A DNA stretch of 64,000 nt from SSSZ01 sp036732025 (GCA_036732025.1 DAINDE010000011.1:20805-84804); one strand, 5' to 3'. Positions 41,575 through 49,947 are shown, counted from the stretch's first letter. Translations and numbers: made by a program. Notes: generated by a model not told the origin, from the letters alone.

Positions 41575-41610
41575 CCGTGCCGTAACACGGCGATAACCGG
41601 CGCTTAACGC
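41569..41610 (+). promoter_or_regulatory. PHO-box-like array upstream of the lipid-remodelling genes
   Basis: Four heptamers at exact 11-base steps: GCGTAAC, CCGTAAC, CGATAAC and GCTTAAC, with the AAC triplets at 41573, 41584, 41595 and 41606. This is the periodicity of tandem PhoB half-sites. It straddles the phoR stop and ends 21 bases before the phosphoesterase ATG. Confidence 0.6.
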
Positions 41611-41630
41611 CGGGCCGCTATCGTGGCGCC

Positions 41631-42416
41631 ATGCCACGGGTCCGCTCCCTGTTCCTGTCCGACATCCACCTCGGCACGCGCGCCTGCCAGGCCGAGCGCC
41701 TTCTCGATTTCCTGCGCGAGTACCCGGCGGAGAAGACCTACCTCATCGGCGACATCATCGACTTCTGGGCCATGAGCCGCAGCATCCACTGGTCCCAGGC
41801 CCAGAACACGGTGGTGCAGAAATTCCTGCGCCGGGCCCGTCACGGCGAACACGTGGTCTTCATCCCCGGCAACCATGACGAGGCCCTGCGCGATTACTAC
41901 GGCATCGCCTTCGGGGACATCGAGATCGTCGAGGAAATGGTGCACGAGACCGCCGACGGCCGCCGCTTCCTGCTCATCCACGGCGACGCCTTCGACCAGG
42001 TCACCCGCCACCACCGCTGGGTGGCCATCCTCGGCGACATCGGCTACGAATGGCTGGTACGCCTCAACATGTGGCTGTCCTGGGCCCGCCGCAAGTTGGG
42101 GCTGCCCGGCTACTGGTCCCTGGCCGGCTACGCCAAGCGCAAGGTGAAGACGGCGCTCAACTTCATCTTCGACTTCGAGGAATCCGCCGTCCACCACGCC
42201 CGCGAGCAGGGTCTGGACGGCGTCATCTGCGGCCACATCCATTGGGCCGCCATCAAGGACATCGGCGGGCTGACCTACGTCAACTGCGGCGACTGGGTCG
42301 ATTCCTGCACCGCCATCGTCGAGCACGCCGACGGCCGCCTCGAACTGGTGGCCTGGGGCCTGCGGCAACAACTGCCGGCGCTGGCGGCACCGGACCACGA
42401 GAAAGTGAGTGCCTGA
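41631..42416 (+). CDS. calcineurin-type phosphoesterase, PlcP-like (LpxH superfamily)
   Basis: A 261-residue metallophosphoesterase. Metal motifs are in order: LFLSDIHLG (D-x-H), GDIIDFW (GD), GNHDE, HGDAFD and GHIHWAA. The family includes LpxH (UDP-diacylglucosamine hydrolase) and PlcP, a phosphate-starvation phospholipase C. Directly following phoBR, a PHO-like array, and a glycosyltransferase gene overlapping by one base, the PlcP role (phospholipid to diacylglycerol plus phospho-head group) is more likely than lipid A synthesis. That preference is inference from context. Confidence 0.78.
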   Translation: MPRVRSLFLSDIHLGTRACQAERLLDFLREYPAEKTYLIGDIIDFWAMSRSIHWSQAQNTVVQKFLRRARHGEHVVFIPGNHDEALRDYYGIAFGDIEIVEEMVHETADGRRFLLIHGDAFDQVTRHHRWVAILGDIGYEWLVRLNMWLSWARRKLGLPGYWSLAGYAKRKVKTALNFIFDFEESAVHHAREQGLDGVICGHIHWAAIKDIGGLTYVNCGDWVDSCTAIVEHADGRLELVAWGLRQQLPALAAPDHEKVSA

Positions 42417-43612
42417 TGCGCGTGCTGATGGTGTCCGACGTCTATTTTCCCCGGGTCAACGGCGTTTCCACCTCCATGGAGACCTTCCGCCGCTGTCTGG
42501 CGGAGCAGGGCGTCGAGGTGCGCCTGGTGGTGCCCAGCTACGGTGACGAGGGCGATGAGCCCGGCGTCGTCCGCGTCCCCGGCCGGCGCCTGCCCCAGGA
42601 CCCGGAAGACCGGCTGGTCGCGTGGGGTGCCATGCATCGCGCCGTGGCGGCCGCCGCCGCGGGCTGCCACCTGGTCCATGTGCAGACCCCCTTCGTCGCC
42701 CACTACGCCGGCCTCAAGGCCGCCCGGCAACGGGGCCTGCCGGTCATCGCCACCTACCACACCCTGTTCGAGGAATACCTCCAGTACTACGCTCCCTGGC
42801 TGCCGGCGGGCTGGCTCCGGGGGGCCGCCCGGCGCTTTTCGCGGCGCCAGTGCAACGCCCTCGACGCGGTGGTGGTCCCCTCCGCCGCCATGGGCGAGCG
42901 GCTGGCGGCCTACGGCGTCACCGCCCCCCTGCACGTGCTGCCCACGGGCATTCCCCTGGAACGCTTCGCCGGCGGCCGCCGGGACGTCTTCCGCCAGCGT
43001 CACGGCATCGACCCCGCGCGGCCGGTGGCCCTCTTCGTCGGCCGCGTCGCCCACGAAAAGAACATCGGCTTCCTGCTGGAGGCCCTGGTGCGGGCACGGC
43101 GGGCCTGCCCCGACATCCTCCTGCTGGTGACCGGCGAAGGGCCGGCCATGGCCGACCTGCGGCAGCAGGCGGCGGCCCTCGGCCTGGGCGATTCGGTACG
43201 CTTCCTCGGCTACCTCGATCGCCGCCAGGAATTGCCGGACTGCTATGCCGCCGCCGACGTCTTCGTCTTCGCCTCCCGCACCGAGACCCAGGGGCTGGTG
43301 CTGGCCGAGGCCATGGCCGCCGGCCTGCCGGTCATCGCCCTGGCGGCCATGGGCACGGCGGACATCCTCGAGAGTGGCCGCGGCTGTTTCGTGCCCCCCG
43401 ACGATGCCGCCGCCTTCGGCGAAGTCCTCGGCCATTTCCTGAGCCACCCTGCCGCCTGGGCGCACAAGTCGGCGGAGGCCCGGTCCCGTTCCCGGGATTG
43501 CTCGGATACCGCCATGGCCGTCCGCCTGGCCGCCCTTTACCGCCAATTGGCCGCCGCGCCCGAGGGGGAACGGGCCTGGCCGTCCGCCGGGGCCGCTGCC
43601 GATGGGTGTTGA
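42416..43612 (+). CDS. GT4 family glycosyltransferase (probable diacylglycerol glycosyltransferase)
   Basis: A 398-residue GT-B enzyme. The N-terminal fold begins MRVLMVSDVYFPRVNGVSTSMETFRR, as in lipid-acting GT4 enzymes. The C-terminal nucleotide-sugar domain has LFVGRVAHEKNIGFLLEAL, VTGEGP and SRTETQGLVLAEAMAAGLPVIAL (E-x7-E). It overlaps the PlcP-like gene by one base, the same order as plcP-agt operons known for phosphate-starved marine bacteria. The sugar donor is not predictable. Confidence 0.82.
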   Translation: MRVLMVSDVYFPRVNGVSTSMETFRRCLAEQGVEVRLVVPSYGDEGDEPGVVRVPGRRLPQDPEDRLVAWGAMHRAVAAAAAGCHLVHVQTPFVAHYAGLKAARQRGLPVIATYHTLFEEYLQYYAPWLPAGWLRGAARRFSRRQCNALDAVVVPSAAMGERLAAYGVTAPLHVLPTGIPLERFAGGRRDVFRQRHGIDPARPVALFVGRVAHEKNIGFLLEALVRARRACPDILLLVTGEGPAMADLRQQAAALGLGDSVRFLGYLDRRQELPDCYAAADVFVFASRTETQGLVLAEAMAAGLPVIALAAMGTADILESGRGCFVPPDDAAAFGEVLGHFLSHPAAWAHKSAEARSRSRDCSDTAMAVRLAALYRQLAAAPEGERAWPSAGAAADGC

Positions 43613-44549
43613 GCGCCCGCCGGCGACCGGCCGGCGAGCCGTCCCGGCCGCTGCCAACACCCTGCTGTTCCTGGCCTTCGCCGCCAGCCAGTGCTACCTG
43701 CTCGGGGGACCGCCCCTCCTCGGCCTGCCGGCCTGGAGCGCGCCGGCGGCGGCGCTCTTCACCACCGCCGTGTGGGCGCTCCTGCACGAGGCCATCCATG
43801 GCCTGCTCTTCCCGCGGCCGATCTTCAACCAGGCTGGCGGCCGCCTCCTTGCCCTACTCTTCGGCGCCTCCTTCGCCCTATTGCGGGCGGGGCACCTGCT
43901 GCACCACCGCTACAGCCGCACCGGCGATCTCAGCGAAACCTGGGAACCGGGCAGGGAAACTTACAAGCGGGCGGCCCTGCGCCACTACGGCACCATCCTC
44001 GGCGGCCTTTACCTGGCCGAAATCCTGGCCGGGCTGGCCATGTTCCTGCCCGCCGGCCCGCGGTGCCGGCTCATCGCCCGCTGCCTGCCCGCCAACGCCC
44101 TCGGGAAAGCCTTTGGCGAGTGGCTGGAACGGCCGGGCGTGGCGGCCGAAATCCGCACCGACGCCCTGGCGGCCCTGGCGCTCTTCGCCGCCGCCTTCGC
44201 CCTCTGGGGCGGCGACTGGCCCTGGCTGGCGGCCGCCCTGGCCCTGCGCGGGCTGCTCCTGTCCTTTTTCGACAACGCCTACCACTACGGCACCCCCGCC
44301 GGCGATCCCGCCGTCGCCCGCAACCATCGCCTGCCGGCCTGGGCTTCCGCCGCCATCCTGCATTTCAACTACCACGGCACCCACCACCGCCATCCGGCGG
44401 CGCCCTGGTGCCAACTGCCCGCCCAGGCCGTAGCGGAGGGGGCGCGATGGGAAGGCGGCTACTGGCGGCAGGCATGGCGCCAGCTCCGGGGGCCGATTGC
44501 GCTGACTGAGCTGCCGGGGCATCAGCCCTTGCGGGCGACGAACCGGTAA
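43602..44549 (+). CDS. fatty acid desaturase family protein
   Basis: A 315-residue membrane protein with the three His boxes of the desaturase/hydroxylase fold: HEAIHG (about residue 63), HLLHHRYSR (about 98) and YHGTHHRHP (about 265). Hydrophobic helices lie between them. The start overlaps the GT4 gene by 11 bases, so it belongs to the plcP-GT operon, suggesting it modifies acyl chains of the remodelled lipids (inference). Its 3' end overlaps the convergent methyltransferase by 28 bases. Confidence 0.78.
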   Translation: MGVERPPATGRRAVPAAANTLLFLAFAASQCYLLGGPPLLGLPAWSAPAAALFTTAVWALLHEAIHGLLFPRPIFNQAGGRLLALLFGASFALLRAGHLLHHRYSRTGDLSETWEPGRETYKRAALRHYGTILGGLYLAEILAGLAMFLPAGPRCRLIARCLPANALGKAFGEWLERPGVAAEIRTDALAALALFAAAFALWGGDWPWLAAALALRGLLLSFFDNAYHYGTPAGDPAVARNHRLPAWASAAILHFNYHGTHHRHPAAPWCQLPAQAVAEGARWEGGYWRQAWRQLRGPIALTELPGHQPLRATNR

Positions 44550-45220
44550 TAAGGAACGGCGATTCCGGGCAGGTAGGGCAGGCGCGTGGTGGCCAGGGTT
44601 TCGCCATGGTCGGGCAGGAGCCGGCGCAGGGTGGGCAGGTGGTCCAGCTCCAGGCGCACGCCGTCGTGGCCGAACCAGGTTTTCCAGAAGGCGCGGGTGA
44701 CGCCGGACTGATCCGGCGTCAGGGTGAAATCCACCACCGCCAGCCTGCCGCCGGGGCGCAGCATGGCCAGGGCGTTGGCCAGGGCGCCCCGCCAGTCGGG
44801 GATCATGGTCAGGGAATAGGCGAAGACGACGATGTCGGCGGGCGTTTCCGGTTGCCAGGTGCAGGCGTCGGCCCGGTGGCAGGCGACATTGGCGTGTCCC
44901 TGCCAGCGCCGGCGGGCCTGGGCGAGAAGCGGCCCGCAGAGGTCCACCAGGTCGGCCCGGCCGAGGGCGGCGACCCGCTCCCCCAGCCAGGCCAGGTTGC
45001 GGCCGGTGCCGGCCCCCAGTTCCACCAGGCGGTCACCGGGCTGGATTTCGAGGCCGGCGTAGAGTTCCTGGCGGCCCGGCAGCAGGCGCTCGCGGAAGTC
45101 GTCGTAACGCTCGGCCTGGCCGCCGTAGAAGGCCTCCAGGTTGGCGGCATGGTCAGCGCCCCGGGGCTGGCCCCGGAGCAGTTGCAGGAGGACGCGGGCG
45201 TCGCCGGCGAGGGAGATCAT
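44522..45220 (-). CDS. btaB: BtaB-like SAM methyltransferase (betaine lipid synthesis)
   Basis: A 232-residue class I methyltransferase. Motif I is LVELGAGTGRNLAWL; further motifs are DIVVFAYSLTMIPDW and LRPGGRLAVVDF. Coupled by ATGA to the BtaA-type gene, it would trimethylate diacylglyceryl-homoserine to DGTS, a phosphorus-free betaine lipid. The assignment rests on context plus family; the alone-standing motif set is generic. Confidence 0.8.
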   Translation of the reverse strand: MISLAGDARVLLQLLRGQPRGADHAANLEAFYGGQAERYDDFRERLLPGRQELYAGLEIQPGDRLVELGAGTGRNLAWLGERVAALGRADLVDLCGPLLAQARRRWQGHANVACHRADACTWQPETPADIVVFAYSLTMIPDWRGALANALAMLRPGGRLAVVDFTLTPDQSGVTRAFWKTWFGHDGVRLELDHLPTLRRLLPDHGETLATTRLPYLPGIAVPYYRFVARKG

Positions 45221-46419
45221 GGCAGCGCCGGCATGTCGGCGATGTGGAAGCCGGCGTAGGTGTGCACCCGGTCGCGGCGGCTGAGGTCGGCGGCCAGGTC
45301 GTCGTGGAAGGTGAGCAGGCTCCGCAGGCGCTGGCGGGCGGCGCCGACCTCGATCCAGTCCAGGTAGCCGGGGCGGGCATGGGCGCTCCTGAAGATGATG
45401 CGGGCGCCGGGACTGGCCCGATCGAGGATGGCTGCCCATTCCTCCGCCAGGGCTTCCGGGTAGTAGCAGCTCATCCAGTCCATGTGGTCGAGGAGGACGA
45501 ACTTGTCGATGCGCTCGCCGGTGCGGTGGAGGAAGTCGGTGACGTAGCCGGTGTGACAGCGGACGCTGTCGGCTCGCCCGGACTTGAGGGCGAGGAAGTT
45601 GGCTTCCTTGAGGTATTCCGGGCAGCAGTCGCGGGTGTAGCGGCCGCCGAAATAGACCCGCCAGAAATAGTTCTCGTGCATGGGCAGTTCGTGCACCACG
45701 TACTCGACAGCCTCGCGGATGAAGCCCGGGATGCCGCCGGGGTGTTGCGCCTGGACCTCCTTGCGCTGGGGATAGGGCACGCCGAGGAGACTCATGGTCA
45801 TCTGGCGGCCGAGGACCCAGTTCATGGCCTTGCCCCACATGTGCGGGCGGATGCGCTCCCGGTAGAGTCGGCGCTGTTCTTCCAGATCCCGGGCGGCGAA
45901 GAGGTCGGTGATGCCGGCGGCCAGGCCGGGGCGGCGGTGGAACCAGGCCTGGAAGCTGCGGGCGACGAGGCCCGCCAGGCTGTGGAAATAGAAACTGCCG
46001 TGGCGGCTGGCGAACCAGTGGTGGCGCTCATCCCAGAATTCCCGGGCGAAATCGGAGAGCTGGTGGCGCAGGCGTTCCCGGTAGAGGAGCGGGAAGCGGG
46101 CGTGGTAGCCGTGGCCGAAGAGGGCGAAGAAGTCGTCGAAATCGAGGCCGCGGATGCCGGCCAGCTTGAGTTCGAGCAGGGCGTTCTGGCGCGGGTTGGC
46201 GTCCACCGCGTGCACCCGGCGGGCGCCGGCCAGGGCGTAGTCGAGGGCGTTGCAGCCGGCGCTGGTGATGACCAGCACCGTGTCGTCGGGCTGCAGGTCG
46301 AGGGCCAGGCGGTCAACCGCCGGGTCTTCCCAGCAGGTGTTGTAGACCAGGGAACGGCGGGTGATGGCGTTGAAGACGCCGGCGTCGAGGCGGTCGAGGA
46401 GGTTGGGCTGGCGTTTCAA
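45217..46419 (-). CDS. btaA: BtaA-like diacylglycerol 3-amino-3-carboxypropyl transferase
   Basis: A DUF3419 (BtaA) protein of about 400 residues that transfers the aminocarboxypropyl group of SAM to diacylglycerol. Family stretches are LVYNTCWEDPAVDRLAL, VITSAGCNALDYAL, VHAVDANPRQNALLELK and DHMDWMSCYYPEALAEEW. A TTG start at 46419 with GGAG eight bases upstream is preferred; the frame stays open to an ATG at 46461, but that has no ribosome site and lies within a PHO-box-like sequence. Forms an operon with btaB. Confidence 0.86.
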   Translation of the reverse strand: MKRQPNLLDRLDAGVFNAITRRSLVYNTCWEDPAVDRLALDLQPDDTVLVITSAGCNALDYALAGARRVHAVDANPRQNALLELKLAGIRGLDFDDFFALFGHGYHARFPLLYRERLRHQLSDFAREFWDERHHWFASRHGSFYFHSLAGLVARSFQAWFHRRPGLAAGITDLFAARDLEEQRRLYRERIRPHMWGKAMNWVLGRQMTMSLLGVPYPQRKEVQAQHPGGIPGFIREAVEYVVHELPMHENYFWRVYFGGRYTRDCCPEYLKEANFLALKSGRADSVRCHTGYVTDFLHRTGERIDKFVLLDHMDWMSCYYPEALAEEWAAILDRASPGARIIFRSAHARPGYLDWIEVGAARQRLRSLLTFHDDLAADLSRRDRVHTYAGFHIADMPALP

Positions 46420-46459
46420 GGGAGCTCTCCGGTTTTGCTGCCGGCACCTTAACGGCCCC

Positions 46460-46489
46460 ATGTGACGCCGGCGTTACCATTGCTGTCAT
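46460..46489. promoter_or_regulatory. PHO-box-like sequence between btaA and dgkA
   Basis: Minus strand TGGTAAC and GCGTCAC are 11 bases apart (GTTAC at 46473, GTGAC at 46462 on the plus strand). A perfect half-site CTGTCAT lies at 46483-46489 on the plus strand. It could serve both divergent units; weaker than the array at 41569. Confidence 0.4.
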
Positions 46490-46537
46490 GAATCCTTAGC
46501 CTTGCCGCCTTAACGTAGCCCCCGTCCCGGAGAATCC

Positions 46538-46957
46538 ATGCACGAACCCCGACCCCACGAATCCGCCGTTGCCGGCGACGATGAATCCCCCTACAAGGGC
46601 AAGACCGGCCTGCGCCGGGTCTGGAACGCCTTCCACTACTCCCTGGCCGGCCTCAAGGCGGCCTACCGCTGCGAGGATGCCTTCCGCCAGGAAACCTGGC
46701 TGGCCGTCCTCCTCGCCGCCGTCGCCTGCCTGCTGCCGGTGGGAGGCATCGCCCGCGCCCTGATGATCGGCAGCCTGCTGCTGGTGCTCATCGTCGAGTT
46801 GCTCAATTCCGCCGTCGAGGCCGCCATCGACCGCATCGGCCTGGAAAAGCACCGCCTCTCCAAGCGGGCCAAGGACATCGGCAGCGCCGCCGTGTTCATG
46901 GCCCTGGTCAACGTGGCCGTGGTCTGGGCCAGCATACTTCTGGATCTCACCGGATGA
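46538..46957 (+). CDS. dgkA: diacylglycerol kinase
   Basis: A 139-residue prokaryotic diacylglycerol kinase: three membrane helices and the signature VELLNSAVEAAIDRIGLEKHRLSKRAKDIGSAAV. It phosphorylates diacylglycerol to phosphatidate. Divergent from btaAB and overlapping the next glycosyltransferase (ATGA), it would recycle diacylglycerol released by the phosphoesterase or balance the pool. It has an N-terminal hydrophilic extension of about 25 residues. Confidence 0.92.
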   Translation: MHEPRPHESAVAGDDESPYKGKTGLRRVWNAFHYSLAGLKAAYRCEDAFRQETWLAVLLAAVACLLPVGGIARALMIGSLLLVLIVELLNSAVEAAIDRIGLEKHRLSKRAKDIGSAAVFMALVNVAVVWASILLDLTG

Positions 46958-48087
46958 AACTCAACATCGACTTCGTCACCGAAACCTTCCCCCCCGAGGT
47001 CAACGGCGTGGCCATGACCGTGGGGCGCCTGGTGGAGGGGCTGCGCCGCCGCGGCCACGCCGTGCAGGTGGTGCGCCCCCGCCAGGGGAACGGCGACGGC
47101 GGTGGCGAAGGCGAGATCGCCGTGGCCGGCCTGCCCCTGCCCGGCTACCCGGGCCTGCGCCTGGGCCTGCCCGCCGGGAACCACCTGCGCCGCCGCTGGA
47201 AGCACTCCCGGCCGGACCTGGTGCACGTGGTCACCGAGGGGCCCCTGGGCTGGTCGGCGGTCAATGCCGCCCGGCGCCTGGGCATTCCCGTCACCTCCGG
47301 CTTCCATACCAATTTCGACCGCTACAGCGTTCATTACGGCCTCGGCTGGCTGCGCCCGGCAGTGGCCGCCTACCTGCGCACCCTGCACCGGCGCACCCGG
47401 GCGACCCTGGTGCCGACGGAGGCCCTGGCCGCCGACCTGGCCGGCGAGGGCATCCCCGGGGTGCGGGTGGTGGGGCGGGGCGTCGATACCGGCCTCTTCG
47501 ACCCGGCGCGCCGCTGCGGCGCCCTGCGCGCGGCCTGGGGCGTCGGCGAGGGGAGCCTTGCCTGCCTCTACGTCGGCCGGCTGGCGCCGGAAAAGAATCT
47601 CGATCTGGCGCGCCGGGCCTTTGCCGCCATCCGCGCCTTGCGTCCCGACGCGCGCATGGTGTGGGTCGGCGACGGTCCCTCCCGCTCCGGCCTGGGCGCC
47701 GAACACCCCGATCACCGTTTCGCCGGCGTGCGTACCGGCGAGGATCTGGCGGCCCACTACGCCAGTGCCGACCTCTTCCTCTTCCCCAGCCTCACCGAAA
47801 CCTATGGCAACGTGGTGGCCGAGGCCATGGCCAGCGGCTTGCCGGTCCTTGCCTACCGCAGCGCCGCCGCCGCCGAGTTGATCCGCGACGGCGAGGATGG
47901 CGCCGTTGTCGCCCCCGGCGACGAGCGGGCCTACGTGGAAGCCGCCCGGCGCCTGGCGTCGTCGCCCGCCGGCCATCTGCCCGGCCTTGGCCGGGCCGCC
48001 CGTGCCGCCATGTTGCCCCGGGGCTGGGAAGGTGTGGTCGCCCGCTTCGAAGCGGTGGCCCGGGAAGCGGCCGGCATCGGGGAGTAG
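46954..48087 (+). CDS. GT4 family glycosyltransferase
   Basis: A second GT-B glycosyltransferase, 377 residues, starting MKLNIDFVTETFPPEVNGVAM. It shares the VNGVAMTVGRL start with lipid- and mannosyl-transferring GT4 enzymes. The donor domain has CLYVGRLAPEKNLDLARRAF, WVGDGPSR and SLTETYGNVVAEAMASGLPVLAY. Coupled to dgkA by ATGA; a glycolipid role is inferred from that and from the neighbours. Confidence 0.82.
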   Translation: MKLNIDFVTETFPPEVNGVAMTVGRLVEGLRRRGHAVQVVRPRQGNGDGGGEGEIAVAGLPLPGYPGLRLGLPAGNHLRRRWKHSRPDLVHVVTEGPLGWSAVNAARRLGIPVTSGFHTNFDRYSVHYGLGWLRPAVAAYLRTLHRRTRATLVPTEALAADLAGEGIPGVRVVGRGVDTGLFDPARRCGALRAAWGVGEGSLACLYVGRLAPEKNLDLARRAFAAIRALRPDARMVWVGDGPSRSGLGAEHPDHRFAGVRTGEDLAAHYASADLFLFPSLTETYGNVVAEAMASGLPVLAYRSAAAAELIRDGEDGAVVAPGDERAYVEAARRLASSPAGHLPGLGRAARAAMLPRGWEGVVARFEAVAREAAGIGE

Positions 48088-48104
48088 CCCCGGAAACGGG
48101 GGCT
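48086..48104. terminator. hairpin between convergent genes
   Basis: AGCCCC / GGGGCT with a 7-base loop, overlapping the glycosyltransferase stop and preceding the convergent lipoprotein stop. No strong T-tract, so tentative. Confidence 0.35.
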
Positions 48105-48109
48105 TGCCC

Positions 48110-48550
48110 CTACTTGCGGGGTTCCGCCTTCACTTCCCGGAAGGCCTTGCCCCATACCGGGTGGCCGGCCTCGGTGCGGCTCAGCTCGAAGCCGGGGTCG
48201 AGGGCCAGGGCCTGGCGGAAATGGGCCTTGCAGGCGGTGCGCTGGCCGCCGGCGCAGGCGATGAAGGCCAGGGTCTTGTTGGCCGCCACCTGGTCCGCCT
48301 TGCCCAGTCCTTCGTCCAGGGCGGCCTTCAGTTGCTGGCGGGCGACCTTGTACTGGCCGTTGTCGTAGGATTTCAGGCCCTGGGCGAGCAACTGGGCGGC
48401 CCGGGGCGGCGAGGGAGGCTCGGCGGGCGCCGGTGCCGGGGCCGGCGCCGCAGCGGGTACCGGCGGCGGGGCGGGGGGCGCTTCCGGCGCCGGGGTGGCG
48501 CAGGCGGCAAGGAAGAGGGCGGCGGCGAGAGAAGATAGGCGACGGTCCAT
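48110..48550 (-). CDS. TssQ-like lipoprotein
   Basis: A 146-residue lipoprotein: signal MDRRLSSLAAALFLAAC with the lipobox Cys at about residue 17, then a Pro/Ala linker. The TPR-like domain is LLAQGLKSYDNGQYKVARQQLKAALDEG, KTLAFIACAGGQRTACKAHFRQALALDPGFELS. The sequence resembles TssQ, a T6SS-associated lipoprotein of betaproteobacteria. No T6SS structural genes are present here, so it is an orphan or belongs to a distant cluster. It follows the kinase gene closely. Confidence 0.68.
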   Translation of the reverse strand: MDRRLSSLAAALFLAACATPAPEAPPAPPPVPAAAPAPAPAPAEPPSPPRAAQLLAQGLKSYDNGQYKVARQQLKAALDEGLGKADQVAANKTLAFIACAGGQRTACKAHFRQALALDPGFELSRTEAGHPVWGKAFREVKAEPRK

Positions 48551-48561
48551 GGCGTTTTCCA

Positions 48562-49947
48562 TCAAAACTTGTGTTTGAGGCGCAGGGTCTCGCCGGCGGC
48601 GAGGGTGACTTCCCTGACCACGGGGGCGGCCCCGGCGTTGCGGATCTCGATGCGGTGCGCGCCGGGAGCGAGCTGGAGGCGGGTAAGAGGCGGCGATACG
48701 CCCTTGCGCTCGCCGTCCACCAGGACTTCGCCCCAGGGGGCGATGGCCAGGGCGACCGCGGCCGCTTTGGCTGGGGCGGCATCGGCCGTGGGCCGTTCGG
48801 GCTGATCTTGTCGAAGGCCGGGGGGGGCCGCCTGGTGCGTTGCGACAGTGTCAACGCGGACGGATTCGTTCGGGGTCTCCTTGCCCGTTGCTGCCGGGGG
48901 CGCCGCAGCGACGGCGGGCGCCGGCGGCGGGGCATGCCGCTCCTCCTTGCCGCCCAGCAGATAGGCCGCCGCCAGGGTTCCCGCCAGGGCGACGCCTGCC
49001 GCTGCCGGCCACCAGCGCCGCCAGGCCGGCTGGACATCGTTGGGCTCCACCGCCCGCGTGCCGCCGGCATGGCGCCGGCTCTTGCGCAGGGCCAGGCCGC
49101 CGGTGGGCCAGACGGGGGCGACGGTGTCGTCGAGCTTGTGCACCCGGCGCAGGTCGAGGGCGAATTCGTTGGCCGTCTGGTAGCGATCCTCCGGCGCCTT
49201 GGCCAGGGCCTTGGCGAGGATGTAGTCGAAGCCGGGGTGCTCCAGGTGGACGATGGTGGAAGGCACCCGCGCCGGCTTCCGGACCACCCGGTAGATGACG
49301 CCGGCGACGGTGTCGGCGTCGAAGGGAACGCGGCCGGTGAGCAACTGGTAGAGGATGACCCCCAGGGAGAAGATGTCGGCGCGGCCATCCACCGGCGTGC
49401 CGGCGAACTGCTCCGGCGCCATGTAGGCCGGGGTGCCGATGGGCGACGAGGTCTGCGTCTTGCCGCCGCCCTGCAGGTGGGCGATGCCGAAGTCGGCGAG
49501 TTTCACGGCGCCGTTCTGCAGAACCATGATGTTGGCCGGCTTGACGTCCCGGTGCACCACCCCGTGGCGGTGGGCGTAGCCGAGCCCGTCGGCGATGCCG
49601 CCGACGATATCCACCGCCAGGTCGGCGGGGATGGGCTTGTCCTTTACCATGAGCTGGCGCAGGTCCTTGCCCTCCAGGTACTCCATGGCGATGTAGGCGA
49701 TGTCGCCGGATTCCCCGGCGTCGTAGACGGTGACGATATTGGGGTGATTGAGGCGGCCGGCGGACTTGGCCTCCTGCAGGAAGCGCTGGTCGAAATCGGC
49801 CCGTTCGTCGGGGTTGAAGTCGAGCCGGATGGTCTTGATCGCCACCGTCCGTTCGAGGAGGGGGTCGAAGCCGCGATACACCACGCCCATGGCGCCTTCG
49901 CCGATCTTGTCGGTGATGCGGTAGCGGCCGATCGTTTCTGGGACCAT
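48562..49947 (-). CDS. membrane Ser/Thr protein kinase with C-terminal PEGA-like domain
   Basis: A 461-residue Hanks-type kinase. The N-terminal kinase domain has the Gly loop (IGEGAMGVVYRG), Lys in VAIKTI, catalytic HRDVKPANIM, DFGIAHL and the APE box. A single membrane helix lies at about residues 322-345, followed by a Pro/Ala-rich stretch and a PEGA-like end (EVLVDGERKGVSPPLTRLQLAPGAHRIEIRN). Residues LRQDQPERPT derive from a decayed dispersed repeat. Start ATG at 49947. Paired with the TssQ-like lipoprotein; substrate unknown. Confidence 0.88.
   Translation of the reverse strand: MVPETIGRYRITDKIGEGAMGVVYRGFDPLLERTVAIKTIRLDFNPDERADFDQRFLQEAKSAGRLNHPNIVTVYDAGESGDIAYIAMEYLEGKDLRQLMVKDKPIPADLAVDIVGGIADGLGYAHRHGVVHRDVKPANIMVLQNGAVKLADFGIAHLQGGGKTQTSSPIGTPAYMAPEQFAGTPVDGRADIFSLGVILYQLLTGRVPFDADTVAGVIYRVVRKPARVPSTIVHLEHPGFDYILAKALAKAPEDRYQTANEFALDLRRVHKLDDTVAPVWPTGGLALRKSRRHAGGTRAVEPNDVQPAWRRWWPAAAGVALAGTLAAAYLLGGKEERHAPPPAPAVAAAPPAATGKETPNESVRVDTVATHQAAPPGLRQDQPERPTADAAPAKAAAVALAIAPWGEVLVDGERKGVSPPLTRLQLAPGAHRIEIRNAGAAPVVREVTLAAGETLRLKHKF
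48793..48821. repeat. decayed half-copy of the dispersed repeat within the kinase gene
   Basis: CCGTTCGGGCTGATCTTGTC then GAAGG matches one half-site (CGTTCGGGCTGAGCCTGTCGAAG type) with two changes. It is translated into the linker of the kinase. Confidence 0.5.

Noticed and set aside
41631..42416. calling the phosphoesterase LpxH
   Set aside because: Motifs fit the whole superfamily, and the pho/glycosyltransferase context favours a PlcP-like role, so no lpxH symbol was assigned.
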